A DNA stretch of 64,000 nucleotides from Methylocaldum marinum (GTDB lineage: Bacteria > Pseudomonadota > Gammaproteobacteria > Methylococcales > Methylococcaceae), in the NCBI RefSeq assembly GCF_003584645.1, contig NZ_AP017928.1:2208395-2272394 (forward strand), in the 5' to 3' direction. The translations under genes were made by a program, and so were the position numbers. The notes under the pieces were generated by a model. It was not told the origin of the DNA. It saw only the letters and a program-made list of their open reading frames with translations, and ran no database searches. Below, piece after piece: positions 16,951 to 24,614 of this stretch (position 1 is its first letter; each line of letters begins with the position of its first letter).

Positions 16951-17315
16951 TTTTGACTTCTCCTTTGAACAGCCCGTAAAGGCGATGGAGTTTTTTCGGC
17001 GTTGTTTTCATTTGTCTTGATCGATATAAGCATAGCCACGAGATCGTTTCGTGTAAGCGTGTTCATACATTCGGTCTATACTTGTAGACCGGGTTGATAA
17101 CGGCGAAGGGCGTCAGCAACGGCATCTTTGCGGTCGCACTATGCACATAACGTTTGCACGATATGTGGAACCCGATCATATGCGGCTGCCGGAGTGAGCG
17201 CCGATACTGGGACATACTGTGATATGTAGTTCCAGCCTTTTCTCACCCGCTTTCTTAAACACTCACGGAGCACGAAACGCTCCCTGAGCCATAGCCATTA
17301 CAAAAGGAAGATACA
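16951..17315. other. Intergenic region between divergent genes, with a small palindrome
   Basis: No gene is visible. The palindrome GGTCTATACTTGTAGACC at 17073-17090 could be an operator or hairpin. The region should hold the promoters of the minus-strand small gene and of the PEP-CTERM gene. Confidence 0.4.
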
Positions 17316-17987
17316 ATGTCGAAAGCAGGTTTTTTCAGTAGCGTTCTGAAAATTGGGACCTTGGGGTCGCTGGCCCTGGGCTCGCTGGTAGCGAATGCGG
17401 TGCCGATTTCATCAGCGGATGCGTTCGAGGGAGCGACGATCCTATCGACGACGAACGTCAGTCCGATTTCGGCCGCAAGATCATTCGACGGTTCCAAGGC
17501 GGATCCGGGCAACGTCACGTTCTTTCAAGACACTTACGCCGGCGATGTGGGCTCCGTCACGTTCTCCACCGGCAGCGCGGTTACTTTGGACGGTATCCGG
17601 CTATATGCGGGGAGCGATGGTGCGGCATTGGGATATCAGCGTTCGATGAGCGCATTTCGATTTTATGCGGACTCGGATGACGACGGCGTATTCGAGGAAC
17701 TGGTCAACCTGATCATCAACCCGAACTATACGACCGGCGTTGTCGGCGATGCCAACCCTTCGCCAAACGAAATCGAATTGACCTTTCTTTTCAACGGCCC
17801 GATCACATCGAGCATATGGAAATACGAGGTGAACCAAGGGGTATCCCGATGGATTTACGACGGCGTTCGCCTGCAGGAGATCGATGCGATTGCAACCTCG
17901 GCGGTTCCGGAGCCGTCGTCTCTCGCCTTGCTGACCCTGGGATTGGCCGGATTCGGCTTCAACCGGCGTAGAAATAACAGGGATTGA
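17316..17987 (+). CDS. PEP-CTERM sorting-domain exported protein
   Basis: A 223-residue secreted protein. The N terminus is a signal peptide (ending near ANAVP), and the C terminus has the complete PEP-CTERM tripartite signal: VPEPSSLALL, a hydrophobic helix (LTLGLAGFGF) and a short RRR-type basic tail. Proteins with this tail are processed by exosortase EpsH/XrtA systems tied to exopolysaccharide export. The middle contains short acidic repeats (ADSDDDGVFE) suggestive of a calcium-binding beta-sandwich. AAGGAAG precedes the ATG. No exosortase or exopolysaccharide genes are nearby, so it is an orphan substrate here. Confidence 0.85.
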   Translation: MSKAGFFSSVLKIGTLGSLALGSLVANAVPISSADAFEGATILSTTNVSPISAARSFDGSKADPGNVTFFQDTYAGDVGSVTFSTGSAVTLDGIRLYAGSDGAALGYQRSMSAFRFYADSDDDGVFEELVNLIINPNYTTGVVGDANPSPNEIELTFLFNGPITSSIWKYEVNQGVSRWIYDGVRLQEIDAIATSAVPEPSSLALLTLGLAGFGFNRRRNNRD

Positions 17988-17996
17988 ACAGGATAG

Positions 17997-18506
17997 CCAG
18001 CGCGAGCGGGGCTACGCCTCACCGGGACAGGCGCCGGTGGTGCGAAAGCCGGCGAAGAAGTGCCGCTTGAACCTGATGTCCAGCATCACGAATAAGGGGT
18101 GATGCGGTTTATGATTTACGAGCAGACGTTGACGGCGAAGGTCTTGATCGAGTTCATGAGCCGCTTGATTCAGGGCCAGCCGAAAAAGATTTTCTTGATC
18201 CTGGATAACCTGAAGGCACACCGGAGCCAAGCGGTGCGGGCCGGGTTGGAGGCTCGGCGTGAGCGGATCGAGGTCTTTGACTTGCCCGCCTATTCGCCCG
18301 AGTTGAATCCGGATGAGCTGTTGAACAGCGACTTGAAAGGCGTTCTACACGGCGGACTGCCGGCGAAAACGAAGGCGGAGCTGAAACGGAAAGCGCGCTC
18401 CCATCTGTACCGGTTGCAGAAACGCCCCGACCGCATCCGGCGCTATTTCAAACAGCCCAAGATACAGCGTTTTTATGGCCATGAAAATACAGGTAAAATT
18501 CTATAA
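17997..18506 (+). pseudogene. IS630-family transposase remnant (5'-truncated, frameshifted)
   Basis: The second half of an IS630/Tc1-type DDE transposase. The first frame reads YASPGQAPVVRKPAKK...LNLMSSITNKG and then stops at about 18101; a one-base shift brings in MRFMIYEQTLTAK..., followed by the catalytic strands FLILDNLKAH and the third acidic-residue region YSPELNPDEL. Neither a start nor the N-terminal helix-turn-helix exists. It marks the left border of the AT-rich foreign segment. Confidence 0.8.
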
Positions 18507-18567
18507 GTTATTGATTTTTAATAATCATTTTGTTTTGTTAGTGTATTTTTTTGAAGTTGAAAACGCT

Positions 18568-18667
18568 GTAACCTATGCGGCAGCGACCGGATGATTCTGA
18601 TTTAACCGCAGGGACAATAACCTATACGGCAGCGACCGCATAACTCTATTTAACTGCCGTGACAATA
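18568..18667. repeat. Two tandem units of about 49 bp upstream of the muramidase gene
   Basis: Two head-to-tail copies begin with AACCTATGCGGCAGCGACCG (18570) and AACCTATACGGCAGCGACCG (18619) and end with a GACAAT block. The copies are about 80 percent alike over their full length. They lie directly upstream of the muramidase gene in AT-rich DNA. They could be transcription-factor sites or a remnant of a larger repeat. Confidence 0.6.
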
Positions 18668-18711
18668 ATCAGAGCATTGAAAGCAATAACTGAAAATTAA
18701 TGGAATGTAAT

Positions 18712-19569
18712 ATGGATAAAATTCAAAAATCAGTCGGGCGTGGATGTATAAACAGATCAGAAGATGTCAAGTTAATTCAACAAATGTTGAACAGCGCTAT
18801 TTGTAGTATCAAATTGGAAGAAAATGGAAAATTAAACCAAAACACCATTGCCGCCATTGACTACTTCCAAAGACTCTATCTGGGTATAAAGCCAGATGGA
18901 CGTATTAGCCCAACTGGACCAACCTTTACAGCTTTGGAATTAAAGTATCAGAAACCATATTGTGAGACATATTCAATCGCACTTCCTGCTTCAAATAATG
19001 GGAGTAAACTTACGGCTGGTGATTTCGATATGGCAGCTAAAAAGTTGGGTTGCGAGGAAGCCTGCATACGTGCCGTTACTGATGTGGAATCTAAAGGTGG
19101 TGGATTTTTTCCATGTGGTAAACCTAAAATACTTTTTGAAGCTCACATTTTTTCCAAAAAAACTTTCCATCTTTTCGATAAAGGATATCCAGATATTTCT
19201 TCATTAAAATGGAACAAGGCTCTATACGTGGGTGGGGAAGCAGAGTATCGCCGCCTAGAGAAAGCGATGACTATAAATCGGCAAGCTGCTCTTGAATCAA
19301 CTTCTTGGGGACTCTTTCAGATAATGGGATTTAATTACTCAGCCTCCGGTTTCTCGTCAGTTGAAGATTATATCCAAGCCATGTTCGAATCGGAAGGCAA
19401 GCAACTTTTGGCTTTTGTCACCTATATCAGTAGGACAGGATTAGTTGCATACCTTAAATCCAAAGACTGGAAGAGTTTCGCTCGTGCATATAACGGATCT
19501 AAATATGCAGAAAACAAATATGATACCAAGCTTGAGGTGGCCTATAAAAAGTATAATATTAAAAAATAG
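18712..19569 (+). CDS. Peptidoglycan-binding muramidase (DUF3380-type), possible lytic effector or endolysin
   Basis: About 285 residues. The first 70 residues form a peptidoglycan-binding_1 domain (VKLIQQMLN, LNQNTIAAIDYFQRL, PDGRISPTGPT). Residues about 105-280 match the N-acetylmuramidase domain with the probable catalytic Glu in TDVESKGGGF and the conserved KILFEAHIFSK, WGLFQIMGFNY and FARAYNGS blocks. It has no signal peptide. The gene is strikingly AT-rich against GC-rich surroundings and lies between transposase remnants, so it is recently acquired, perhaps from a phage. An exported partner gene follows 11 bases downstream. ATG 18712 has GGAA nine bases upstream; ATG 18700 is also possible. 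Confidence 0.85.
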   Translation: MDKIQKSVGRGCINRSEDVKLIQQMLNSAICSIKLEENGKLNQNTIAAIDYFQRLYLGIKPDGRISPTGPTFTALELKYQKPYCETYSIALPASNNGSKLTAGDFDMAAKKLGCEEACIRAVTDVESKGGGFFPCGKPKILFEAHIFSKKTFHLFDKGYPDISSLKWNKALYVGGEAEYRRLEKAMTINRQAALESTSWGLFQIMGFNYSASGFSSVEDYIQAMFESEGKQLLAFVTYISRTGLVAYLKSKDWKSFARAYNGSKYAENKYDTKLEVAYKKYNIKK

Positions 19570-19580
19570 GATTTTTAAAA

Positions 19581-20147
19581 ATGGGTAAAACCAATATTAA
19601 CTACCGAAACAAAAAATATGTATTCATTAACACTTTTTTGATATTTATGTTATTTCCATTATTTACATGGAGTGCAGAGTTTGTTCAAAGAAAATCTGGC
19701 GAATCAATCCAAACTTTCGCACAATCGGTCTTACCGAGAGATGCTGAATTAGTTCATCCAACGGTAGAAGTTACTATACAAGGATCATCACGTGCAGTTG
19801 TAGCAATTTATCGTGATAAAAAACAATCGACGAACTTTAGTGGGCTCGTTCTTTTACCCGAAGAAAAATCTCAAAAATATCAAGTAACTCATCTTGCAGC
19901 CATAAAAGAAGCAGATGGATTATTTGATATTGAAGTTAAATCCGTATTTACTGCAAAAACTAAGCACCATGACAACAATGGCCTAGTTGTTTTATATAGT
20001 TATTATAGGTTAGGTTCTGGTGAAGAAAACGGAGATGCTGCTTATTTTTATTATCTGGATGACGGCTCTTGGAAAATAGATGAGGAATTATCTGATAGAT
20101 TGGTGGGTGTGAAAAATGCAAAACAGGCTAAAACAAGATTAAAATAA
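19581..20147 (+). CDS. AT-rich exported protein paired with the muramidase, unknown (candidate immunity protein)
   Basis: A 188-residue protein not recognised as a known family. It has a basic N terminus and one hydrophobic segment (about residues 16-30, ending WSAEF) fitting a signal peptide, so it should be periplasmic. The mature part is beta-rich (EVTIQGSSRAVVAIYRDK, YYRLGSGEENGDAAYFYYLDDGSWKID) and ends with a basic tail. It starts 11 bases after the muramidase and shares its AT-rich composition, so the two were likely acquired together. A periplasmic partner for a muramidase suggests an inhibitor or immunity role; that is inference only. Confidence 0.6.
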   Translation: MGKTNINYRNKKYVFINTFLIFMLFPLFTWSAEFVQRKSGESIQTFAQSVLPRDAELVHPTVEVTIQGSSRAVVAIYRDKKQSTNFSGLVLLPEEKSQKYQVTHLAAIKEADGLFDIEVKSVFTAKTKHHDNNGLVVLYSYYRLGSGEENGDAAYFYYLDDGSWKIDEELSDRLVGVKNAKQAKTRLK

Positions 20148-20320
20148 CAAAAAGTTAACCTTATGGACGCACAAAGGGGTCACACAAAGGGGGCAAGTCT
20201 TGCAAACCTGCATCTTGTCCTACACGGTCCCTCATGGCTAGACCATTTGCCATCGAATTGGGGTGGTGGGTTTAGGTAGGTTATATACTAGAGTTGTTTC
20301 TGATGCCAAACAATTGTAAA
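20148..20320. other. Non-coding stretch with a vestige of a REP-associated transposase start
   Basis: At 20234-20275 a 13-residue frame starting MARPFAIEL resembles the conserved first residues of REP-associated tyrosine (Y1) transposases (usually MARPLRIEF) and then stops. Just upstream is a GGGGGCAAGTCTTGCA motif often seen near such elements. Only a scar remains. Confidence 0.3.
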
Positions 20321-20600
20321 TCAACAGACTTTATAGTTCCAAAGACCGGCGGAAAGTGAGAAAAAATAATCCACGAAGTGACCCAGATGATTTCTAATCC
20401 GATGCATCAAGCAGTGGAAGAACTTCATGCCACCGATGGCATGCTCAACGATGACCCGCGTGGCGGCTTGTTTTCTGTTCTGTTTCTTCTGCTCAGGCGT
20501 CAATGTCGGATTAGGGTTTTTCTTGGATTTTCTGGGTTTTTTGTGGGGTAGATGTATTTGGGTACTTTGATAATCTTTGTCAGCGCCCAGAAATCCTACT
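20321..20600 (-). pseudogene. IS5-type transposase C-terminal fragment
   Basis: The last 90 or so residues of an IS5/IS1182-like DDE_Tnp_4 transposase, read on the minus strand: an ADKDYQ strand with the catalytic Asp, a basic KKPRKSKKNPN linker, then TPEQKKQNRKQA, the VIVEHAIGGMK motif with the catalytic Glu, and RNHLGHFVDYF. The upstream two-thirds is missing. It is the right-hand neighbour of the AT-rich pair. Confidence 0.75.
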
Positions 20601-21095
20601 CCCTTCTCACATCAATAAGGGCTACTCTTAGAGGAGAGAAGTTGACCAATTTGTGTAAGGGAGGCGGTCATGAACCGAAGAATCCGTATCCAACGGTTAG
20701 CCCCTCAAGACCGGGAGGAGAGTCGTAGGATGCGGTGAACGAAGGGAACCGCATCGATCGCCGACTCGAACGATGCGCCCCCAATCGCAAACGGTGTCGC
20801 CGGAAACGCCAAGGCGACCCTTTCCAGCCGGACGTCGACGAATATCGATGTCTTTCGTTCAGAGTATCAATACAGTATCCCCGCTTGATGAGTTCCCGAA
20901 TCAATCGCCTTGGGCGGTCACCATGCTGCAAGGCTGTTTGTTTATCAAATTACGGCCTGCGAAAAGCCGCACCACGGTTTCGTTTTCTTACTGAGCCTTC
21001 AATTTACGCAACGGCTGCCGACGCCGTTATTCGAAGACAAGCTGGCCGTGCTGCTACGTCAGAACATCGATGTCGATCTGCTGACGAGCGGTGTT
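20601..21095. other. Gene-free junction region between transposase remnants and the IS3 element
   Basis: About 500 bases of mixed composition with no convincing gene. A family C hairpin repeat lies at 20725-20757. A short ATG frame at 20670 has GGAGG upstream but codes for only 22 residues. The plus-strand stretch before 21095 has an open frame (about 20950-21134) of unknown origin that the IS3 end interrupts. Confidence 0.4.
20725..20757. repeat. Dispersed hairpin repeat, family C (copy 1)
   Basis: GTAGGATGCGGT...ACCGCATCG with perfect arms GATGCGGT (20729-20736) and ACCGCATC (20748-20755). A second member with compensating arms is at 60811-60844. Confidence 0.6.
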
Positions 21096-21119
21096 TGTCA
21101 ACATAGTTGTCGCATTTCC

Positions 21120-22187
21120 TTATGTGGTTTTTAACAATAGATCGGTACCGCTGGGTGGTTCCTTCACCGGATTAAGCCACACCGCACCGATAGGTTCCCA
21201 GTTGCGGGTGGCGCCCGTCCAACGCTCCGGATGGCGTTCTTTGGCCGCCCGATAAACCTGGTCTCGGGCGGCTAGGATCGTCCTGTCGTTGCCGGCGTGG
21301 CGCTCCGCTGGAGTCACGTAACGGAGGCTGCTATGGCGGTGCTCATCGTTGTACCAGCGTACAAACGCCAAGACCCAGTCACGGGCCGCCTCCAGGCTTT
21401 CGAAGCCGGCGTGCGGATAGCCCGGCCGGTACTTGCAGGTGCGAAACAGCGCCTCGGAGTAGGGGTTGTCGTCGCTCACTCGTGGGCGGCTGTAGGAAGG
21501 TTCAATCCCCAAAGCCTCCAGCGTCGCCCGCAAGGTGCTGCCCTTTTGTGGGCTGCCGTTATCAGCATGCAGTACGAGCGGCTTGCCGACACAGCCTTCC
21601 GCCAGCACCGCGCGGCGGACGACGGTGGCGCCGTACTCGGCCGATTCCCGTTCGTACACTTCGAAGCCCACGACCTTGCGGCTATAGAGGTCGAGAATCA
21701 GGTACAGGTAGAAAAATAGACCTCGCACCGGTCCTGGCAGCCAGGTAATGTCCCAGCTCCACACCTCACAAGGCCCTCGGGCACACCGGCTCGGCGGTGG
21801 CGTCGGATGTCGCGGTGTGCGCGCACGCCCGCGGTGGTGCTGCTCATCGGCTTCCCGCAGAATCCGATAGAAGCTCGATTCCGACCCGAGATACACGCCC
21901 TGGTCGGCCAGCCGAGGCACGATTTGGCTCGGCGGGAGACTGGCAAACTCCGGCGCATGACAGACCTCCAGCACGCGCGCCCGCTCCTCGGCGCTGAGCT
22001 TGTTCGAAGGCTCAGGCCGCTCCGCCAAAGGTCGGCCGTCAGCTTTCACTTCGCCATCTTGGCGCCAGCGCTGATCAGTCCGCTCGCTGAGGTTTAACGC
22101 TGCACAGGCCTTGGCACGGCGGGCGCCCGATTGGACCGCTTCCTGGATCAGCTCCACGGCTTGGCGGCGACTTGGGGTGCTGATCAT
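21120..22187 (-). CDS. IS3-family transposase OrfB
   Basis: A 355-residue integrase-type transposase with the DDE triad: the first Asp in WSWDITWLPG, the second in LHADNGSPQKG and the Glu in NPYSEALFRTCKY. An N-terminal HTH-like segment precedes the rve core. Its ATG at 22187 overlaps the OrfA stop (ATGA), as usual for IS3 elements where OrfAB forms by frameshift or reinitiation; a G-run (TTTGGGGGGA) just upstream is a plausible slip site. OrfB looks intact. Confidence 0.9.
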   Translation of the reverse strand: MISTPSRRQAVELIQEAVQSGARRAKACAALNLSERTDQRWRQDGEVKADGRPLAERPEPSNKLSAEERARVLEVCHAPEFASLPPSQIVPRLADQGVYLGSESSFYRILREADEQHHRGRARTPRHPTPPPSRCARGPCEVWSWDITWLPGPVRGLFFYLYLILDLYSRKVVGFEVYERESAEYGATVVRRAVLAEGCVGKPLVLHADNGSPQKGSTLRATLEALGIEPSYSRPRVSDDNPYSEALFRTCKYRPGYPHAGFESLEAARDWVLAFVRWYNDEHRHSSLRYVTPAERHAGNDRTILAARDQVYRAAKERHPERWTGATRNWEPIGAVWLNPVKEPPSGTDLLLKTT

Positions 22188-22678
22188 TCGTCCTCGCGGT
22201 CCCCCCAAATCGCCTCGGCTTTTTTTCGCAGCACCAGCAAGGCCGCCGCCTCCGCCAAGGCTTTCTCCTTGCGCTGGAGCTCACGCTCCAGTTCCCGCAG
22301 CCGCTTCTGGTCTGCCTGTTGCGATTCCTTCAAACGCCGCTGCTGTGACCGATCCCAATCATTGGCCTACTCACAGGCTAAGCGCCAGGCCCGAATCTGT
22401 TCCGGATACAAGCCCCGCCGGCGGCAATACTCTCCCAGTTCCGCTTCACTCAGCGAAGCCGTCTCCACCACCGCCGCGAACTTGTCCCGCGACGTCCACC
22501 CTTCCGGACTCTGATCGCCATCCGGCAACAAACGTCCTTGGCGACGGGCTTCCTTCCGCCAGAGATACAGCGTCGCTTCCGAAATCCCTTCCTCTCGGGC
22601 CAACTCCGATAGCGCTCGGTTATGTGGCGGTAACATCTTCTTCAAGACCGCTTCTTTTCGTTCCGACGAATATTTCAT
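22184..22678 (-). pseudogene. IS3-family OrfA, interrupted by an internal TAG
   Basis: The frame opens MKYSSERKEAVLKKM with an HTH (SELAREEGISEATLYLWRKEAR), runs to RRGLYPEQIRAWRLACE and meets TAG at 22364-22366. The same frame then continues ANDWDRSQQ..., a leucine-zipper-like coiled coil (RLRELERELQRKEKALAEAAALL), and ends EAIWGDREDE. Full length would be 164 residues. The stop separates the DNA-binding part from the coiled coil. Confidence 0.8.
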
Positions 22679-22798
22679 CTCTCGCTCACTTCCGTCCCCT
22701 CAACTCTTTAAGAGACCAATCTATCTGATGCGACATCTATCCTGACAGAGGGGGCGAGCATCGTGGATAAGGTTCTGACCCTGCTGGAACCGGGGACT

Positions 22799-24424
22799 TC
22801 ATTCATCGGGTTCGGCCACTGTTTCGGGGATTTCTCCGAGGGGAACATGGCGCTGTCCGAAGCGTTCGCGGGCTTGCCGGTAAGACCTCAGGGCCGTTTC
22901 ATCGAAACGCCCGTTGCGCTTGACCAGCGACAGGGAAACCAGCGCGGCGCCGTGCCGGTCGAGAAAATGAATGCCGTGTTGCTGATCGCCCCGGCTCAGA
23001 AACCAGGCGTGGGCGATTCGGCTGCCGTCGACATGCAAATGAAAGTGTCGATCAACCAGATTGAGCCAATGACCGCGCCAGACCGAGCTTCCGCCGTCCA
23101 GCAACAGCTCGGCGGTCGCGCCGCCCTCGCTGCGCGCTACGGCGCGCAAGCGACCCCAGTCACGGCTTGCTTCGATCACCTCGGCGGTGGCCTCCGGCGC
23201 GAAACGCAAGGCGCTGTATGCGCCGGCCTCATCGTCCGCGTGCTGTGCACCGATAGCGGAGAAAATTTCTCCGAGAGGCGCATCGAAAACGGTAGCGGCG
23301 TCGCGCAGCGAGAGCTCCGGCTGCTCGCGCAGCCGTTTTCGCACGCAGGCGTGCCAGTCCGCCAAGCCCATGCCGAGCGGGCGCCCCGCCCGTTCGCCGT
23401 CTTTCGCCTCGCCGGTCAGCCCCTCGTATTTGTGGGCATAGCCGCGCGGGGTGATCATCAGGCCCTCGCGGACGAAGGTGGCGCTATTCCCGATCAGGAC
23501 CGTGCATAACATGCCGATCTCGCAGTCGGCCATACGGGCCAGAGAAGTCATCTGGATCGACTGGCGGCGGTAGCCGGACTTGACAACGGCCACCGGCGTT
23601 TCCGGGCTGCGATGCCTTAGCAGAATGGCTTGCGCCTCGACGATCTGGCGCGTGCGACGACCGCCTTTCGGATTGTATAGAGTCACCACGAAATCTCCCC
23701 GGGCCGCCGCTTCCAGGCGTCTGGCAATGACCGGCCAGGGTGTGAGCAGGTCCGACAGCGAGATGGCACAGAAATCATGGGTGAGCGGCGCACCGACCAG
23801 GGCCGCGCAGGCGTTCAGCGCCGTGGCGCCGGGAATGACCTCCACCGCGACGCCGCCACTCGGCATCCAGCCGGCTTGCAGCAAGACTTCGAAGGTCGGT
23901 CCGGCCATGCCGTAGATCCCGATGTCGCCCGAGGCGATCAGCGCCACGGTCTTGCCCAGCGAAGCCTGTTCATAAGCTTCGACGCAGCGGTCAATCTCTT
24001 CGGTCATGCCTTTGCGGATCACCTCCTTGCCGTCGAGCAGGTCCTGCACCAAATTGACCGGGTGCGCGACAAGCCCCGCCGTTCAGGGCGGGGAAGGATA
24101 GCGCGGACGGCGGAGCCGTCCTATAATGGCGTTGCTGCCGACAACCAAGGCAGCCTACGGCAGGGCATGCCGGAAGTAACGCCTGTGGAGATACGAGCAG
24201 CGGTTGCGCACTCGGCCCAGGAACCCACCGAAGCGACTCAGGGGCGGCTCAATGCCGCCCCTGAGCGCCGTAGGAATCTCCGGCCTTCAGGCCGAGGAGG
24301 ATGTCAAATAAGTGGAATAGCCGATCACCACGTCGGCCTCGGCGATCGCCTCGCGGGCACGGTAGCTCATGTGCTCGGGCGCGCCGGGTCCGAATCCCAC
24401 CAGGAGAATCCTGCCCTTAGCCAT
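22799..24424 (-). pseudogene. cobJ: Precorrin-3B C17-methyltransferase CobJ with HemS/HutX-like C-terminal domain, split by an insertion
   Basis: CobJ contracts the corrin ring. The first 39 residues (24424-24308; MAKGRILLVG, GPGAPEH, IGYSTY) are followed by a 249-bp insertion that introduces a stop. The frame resumes at 24058 with VNLVQDLLDGKEVI and runs 419 residues to 22799. Removing 24059-24307 gives a 458-residue protein with a seamless GYSTY-VNLVQD join. The methyltransferase core has ASGDIGIYGMA and EVIPGATALNA; residues after about 280 resemble a HemS/HutX haem-binding half (LSLRDAATVF, HFHLHVDG, GIHFLDRHG). A start at TTG 24052 would lack the SAM-binding loop and is unlikely to be active. 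The ATG overlaps the cobE stop by 8 bases. Confidence 0.85.
24059..24307 (+). mobile_element. Non-autonomous IS200/IS605-type element with omega-RNA-like 3' end, inserted in cobJ
   Basis: A 249-bp insertion lying directly 3' of TTGAC (24054-24058), a target/TAM pentamer of the type used by IS605-group elements. The left end has the hairpin CCCCGCC-gttca-GGCGGGG (24074-24093) and a TATAAT box at 24122. The right part has a perfect 12-bp hairpin CTCAGGGGCGGC/GCCGCCCCTGAG (24237-24265) and the end GGAATCTCCGGCC-TTCA-GGCCGAGGAGG then ATGTCAA, which I recognise as the 3' end common downstream of tnpB, where the omega RNA scaffold lies. No tnpA or tnpB is present, so it depends on proteins supplied in trans. 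The sequence right of 24307 would be the guide segment. Confidence 0.8.
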
Positions 24425-24614
24425 CGTTCAGCCTCGCAATGGAGACCGTGGCGTTCTTGCCGTCCGGGCCCCGGTATTTGTGTTTCTCCACGACCAGTTC
24501 GCCGCGCGAAGCCAGCAATGCCGCCGCCTCGGCCACCGCCGGCGTGCCCATGTACTTGCGCACCGTTTCGAGAGAAGTGCCCCGGTCACAGCCCAGCCCC
24601 AGGACGACCCGCAT
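24417..24614 (-). CDS. cobE: CobE / CbiG C-terminal domain, apparently internally deleted
   Basis: A 65-residue protein that begins like CobE (MRVVLGLGCDRGTSLET) and then passes at once to the family's C-terminal part (VRKYMGTPAVAEAAALL ... NATVSIARL). CobE/CbiG-C domains are usually about 120-130 residues, so some 60 residues of the middle seem to be missing in frame, consistent with a deletion between two ET-coding sites. The start overlaps the cbiG stop (TGATG at 24614) and the stop overlaps the cobJ start. Activity is doubtful. CobE/CbiG-C assists the ring-opening of cobalt-precorrin-5. Confidence 0.7.
   Translation of the reverse strand: MRVVLGLGCDRGTSLETVRKYMGTPAVAEAAALLASRGELVVEKHKYRGPDGKNATVSIARLNDG

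Larger units (their letters stand above)
21096..22747 (-). mobile_element. IS3-family insertion sequence
   Basis: Ends TGTCAACATAGTTGTCGCAT (21096) and, on the other strand, TGTCAGGATAGATGTCGCAT (22747) are imperfect inverted repeats with 17 of 20 matches and the IS3-type TG...CA termini. The element is 1652 bp and encodes OrfA and OrfB in overlapping frames on the minus strand. No target-site duplication is visible, and OrfA has an internal stop, so the copy may be immobile. It lies just past the end of cobJ. Confidence 0.85.

Noticed and set aside
18568-18667. CRISPR array
   Set aside because: Only two units, alike along their whole length with a 49-bp period and no distinct spacers; no cas gene is in the window.
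20670-20738. Small gene of 22 codons with a good ribosome site
   Set aside because: It runs into a dispersed hairpin repeat and has no recognisable product; chance occurrence is likely.
24050-24052. TTG at 24052 as a functional start for CobJ
   Set aside because: The protein would lack the N-terminal GxGPG SAM-binding loop, and no ribosome site precedes it.
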